From: an uncultured Collinsella sp.
Lineage (GTDB): Bacteria > Actinomycetota > Coriobacteriia > Coriobacteriales > Coriobacteriaceae
Direction: 5' to 3'
NCBI GenBank assembly: GCA_958451615.1
Contig: CAUDQR010000033.1
Span: 1-14,851, forward strand
Length of the DNA: 14,851 nucleotides
The notes under the pieces are model-generated. The model saw only the letters and a program-made list of their open reading frames with translations. It ran no database searches and had not been told where the DNA came from. A program made the translations under genes and the position numbers. This document shows positions 13,687-14,851 of the stretch, in pieces. Every line of letters begins with the position of its first letter. Within the stretch, counting starts at the first letter, position 1.

Positions 13687-14347
13687 CGACCTGTGCGCCT
13701 CCTGCCCTCATCCGAACTCTCCCGTGGTGCCAGATGGCAGCGATGGTTGCTCCCGTTGCAGGACCTGTATCCTAAGGGACTGCACGTCGACCATCTCCAA
13801 AACATCCAGAGACGGGAGCGTCTCTCTTGTGGATGACGATTTGCCTGTTGTCAATTTTGACTCTGTTAAAGAATGCTACTGCAAGAAGGTCAATAGGTGG
13901 ATGCAACTCCCGCGCTCCGCCGATGCGCTGTATTGCGATCGGGAAACGTTATATCTAGTCGAATTTAAAAACGGCAGTCTGAAGGAGACGCTGGGGAAGA
14001 GGCTCAATCCCAAGGATGACGAAGAGCTTGGTATCAATCTTGGCCAAAGGGACGCCCTCATCGAGAAGTGCAAGGACAGCGTTTTGATCTGCTCGGACCT
14101 GTGGGGAAAGAGGACGAGATGGTTTCGCGAGCACTGCGTCTTTGTTTTGGTATACAACGAGGACAAGAACAAGACCGCGTTGAAGCGGGTTGCCAGCTCG
14201 ATTAGGAAAAAAGCGCGTTTTGGGCTTCCTGACAAATTGAAAGGTTTTTGCGTGAAGGATGTCTTGACGCTAACCGAAAAGGAGTTTTCGACATCGCTCC
14301 TTTCAACTTGGCGAGACGCAGAAGAAATCGCGGAGGTCGACGCGTAG
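13679..14347 (+). CDS. Cys-rich protein with possible PD-(D/E)XK nuclease core, partner of the ATPase
   Basis: The frame opens at 13649, but GGAGGAG lies about 7 nt before TTG 13679, which overlaps the ATPase stop by 8 bp. I choose that start, giving 222 aa. The N-terminus is a zinc-ribbon-like cluster: CASC (6, 9), CSRCRTC (24, 27, 30) and Cys35. After a variable stretch comes ADALYCDRETLYLVEFKNGS. Asp82, Glu95 and Lys97 lie on two predicted beta strands, spaced like the D...ExK core of PD-(D/E)XK nucleases. Further strands (VLICSD, CVFVLVYN) and a helical C-terminus follow. I do not recognise a named family. It is not an HNH, TOPRIM or DUF4435-like sequence by eye. Low GC and AGG codons match the ATPase. 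It is probably the effector of the pair; catalysis is inferred from the motif only. Confidence 0.75.
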   Translation: MSSDLCASCPHPNSPVVPDGSDGCSRCRTCILRDCTSTISKTSRDGSVSLVDDDLPVVNFDSVKECYCKKVNRWMQLPRSADALYCDRETLYLVEFKNGSLKETLGKRLNPKDDEELGINLGQRDALIEKCKDSVLICSDLWGKRTRWFREHCVFVLVYNEDKNKTALKRVASSIRKKARFGLPDKLKGFCVKDVLTLTEKEFSTSLLSTWRDAEEIAEVDA

Positions 14348-14369
14348 GAGACCGAAAAGCATCCGGTGG

Positions 14370-14851
14370 CTATTTGCTCCCGATATCGATCGTTCGTCTG
14401 CAGTCGGTTTTCTTTCCGCTGCGCCCGCCAGTTTGCGATGAGTCGCGCACCGTGTGAAGCTCAACACGGATGAAATACAAATATAATCCCCCCTTGCACT
14501 GTGTTGATAAATATTGCTCGTCGAACTCATCTGAACTGGGCTTTCTTGCATAGAACTGCCTGAACCTGAGCGTTTTCGGGTATCGCATTGCCCGATCGAG
14601 CACCATCGCGACCTTCTCAAGCTTGTCCTCGGGCGGACTCATAGCCACAGCCCCGCATGTCGTCCCGGTTGGAGCCGGGATGAGCCCTCAGGAAGCACTG
14701 CATGAAGTAGCGCATCCGGTTCACGGGCCCCAGCGGGTTCTGGCCGTCGGGAACGCCCTTGAGCAGCTTCGCGTTGTAGTGCTGGCTCTTCAGTGACAGA
14801 TTGTTGACGGGAGCCGTGTGGCGCCCGGCTCCATGTCGTGGATGAGCGTGG
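14370..14851 (-). pseudogene. Transposase C-terminal remnant with frameshift
   Basis: From the right edge, the minus-strand frame at 14850-14617 reads ...VNNLSLKSQHYNAKLLKGVP, then NPLGPVNRMRYFMQCFLRAHPGSNRDDMRG, and soon stops. From about 14648 another frame continues with MSPPEDKLEKVAMVLDRAMR and PKTLRFRQFYARK and stays open to 14370. Together they resemble the end of a DDE transposase (an NPLxPVN...HSGFNRDD...P-x-E-K-V...PKTLRFR pattern) broken by a small deletion near 14645-14655. Either half alone would be odd. The family is not secure (IS1595-like is possible). The part below about 14520 no longer looks conserved. The gap 14348-14369 is empty. Confidence 0.5.

Noticed and set aside
13679..14347. 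HNH nuclease of a Septu-type system
   Set aside because: The Cys cluster is N-terminal and no His-Asn-His arrangement is visible; the D...ExK strand pair fits better.

Overview
The window is high-GC bacterial chromosome (clearly above 55% in most genes, by eye). It looks like a gut actinobacterium of the class Coriobacteriia, most like Collinsella. The support is a full-length phosphoketolase beside a LacI regulator, a Tat-type PcsB-like cell-wall hydrolase, MurB and GalE of actinobacterial/Firmicutes type, strong Shine-Dalgarno sites, and GC-rich hairpin repeats between genes. No rRNA or tRNA gene was seen, so the genus is inference.

Region 1 (1-3515, all minus strand) is a sugar-phosphate catabolic locus with its regulators. 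An uncharacterised 162-aa protein is followed by two GntR/HutC-family regulators that overlap by 16 bp. A promoter region with two operator-like palindromes comes next, then two tandem SIS-domain genes; the second runs off the left edge. The pattern recalls amino-sugar or glycated-amino-acid deglycase operons, but the substrate cannot be read here.

Region 2 (3516-7974) holds phosphoketolase (xfp) and its probable LacI-family repressor, both minus strand. Two AAAACGTTTT palindromes exactly 21 bp apart lie at the xfp promoter. The 3516-4029 spacer contains two long hairpins with the same loop and different stems, and then extreme homopolymeric G/C tracts in the xfp 3' region.

Region 3 (7975-11693) is housekeeping: murB (+), a bidirectional terminator, a 148-bp near-palindromic element with perfect 33-bp arms, a secreted coiled-coil/CHAP-like hydrolase (-), and galE (+).

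Region 4 (11694-14851) is accessory. After galE come two CATG-centred hairpins and a strong terminator, then an IS3-family remnant (left end and truncated orfA). A two-gene cassette of lower GC and different codon use follows: an ABC-type AAA ATPase and an overlapping Cys-rich protein with a possible PD-(D/E)XK nuclease core, both predicted to start at TTG. A broken transposase tail closes the window. This cassette, set between insertion-sequence debris, is the best candidate for an undescribed defence-type system.
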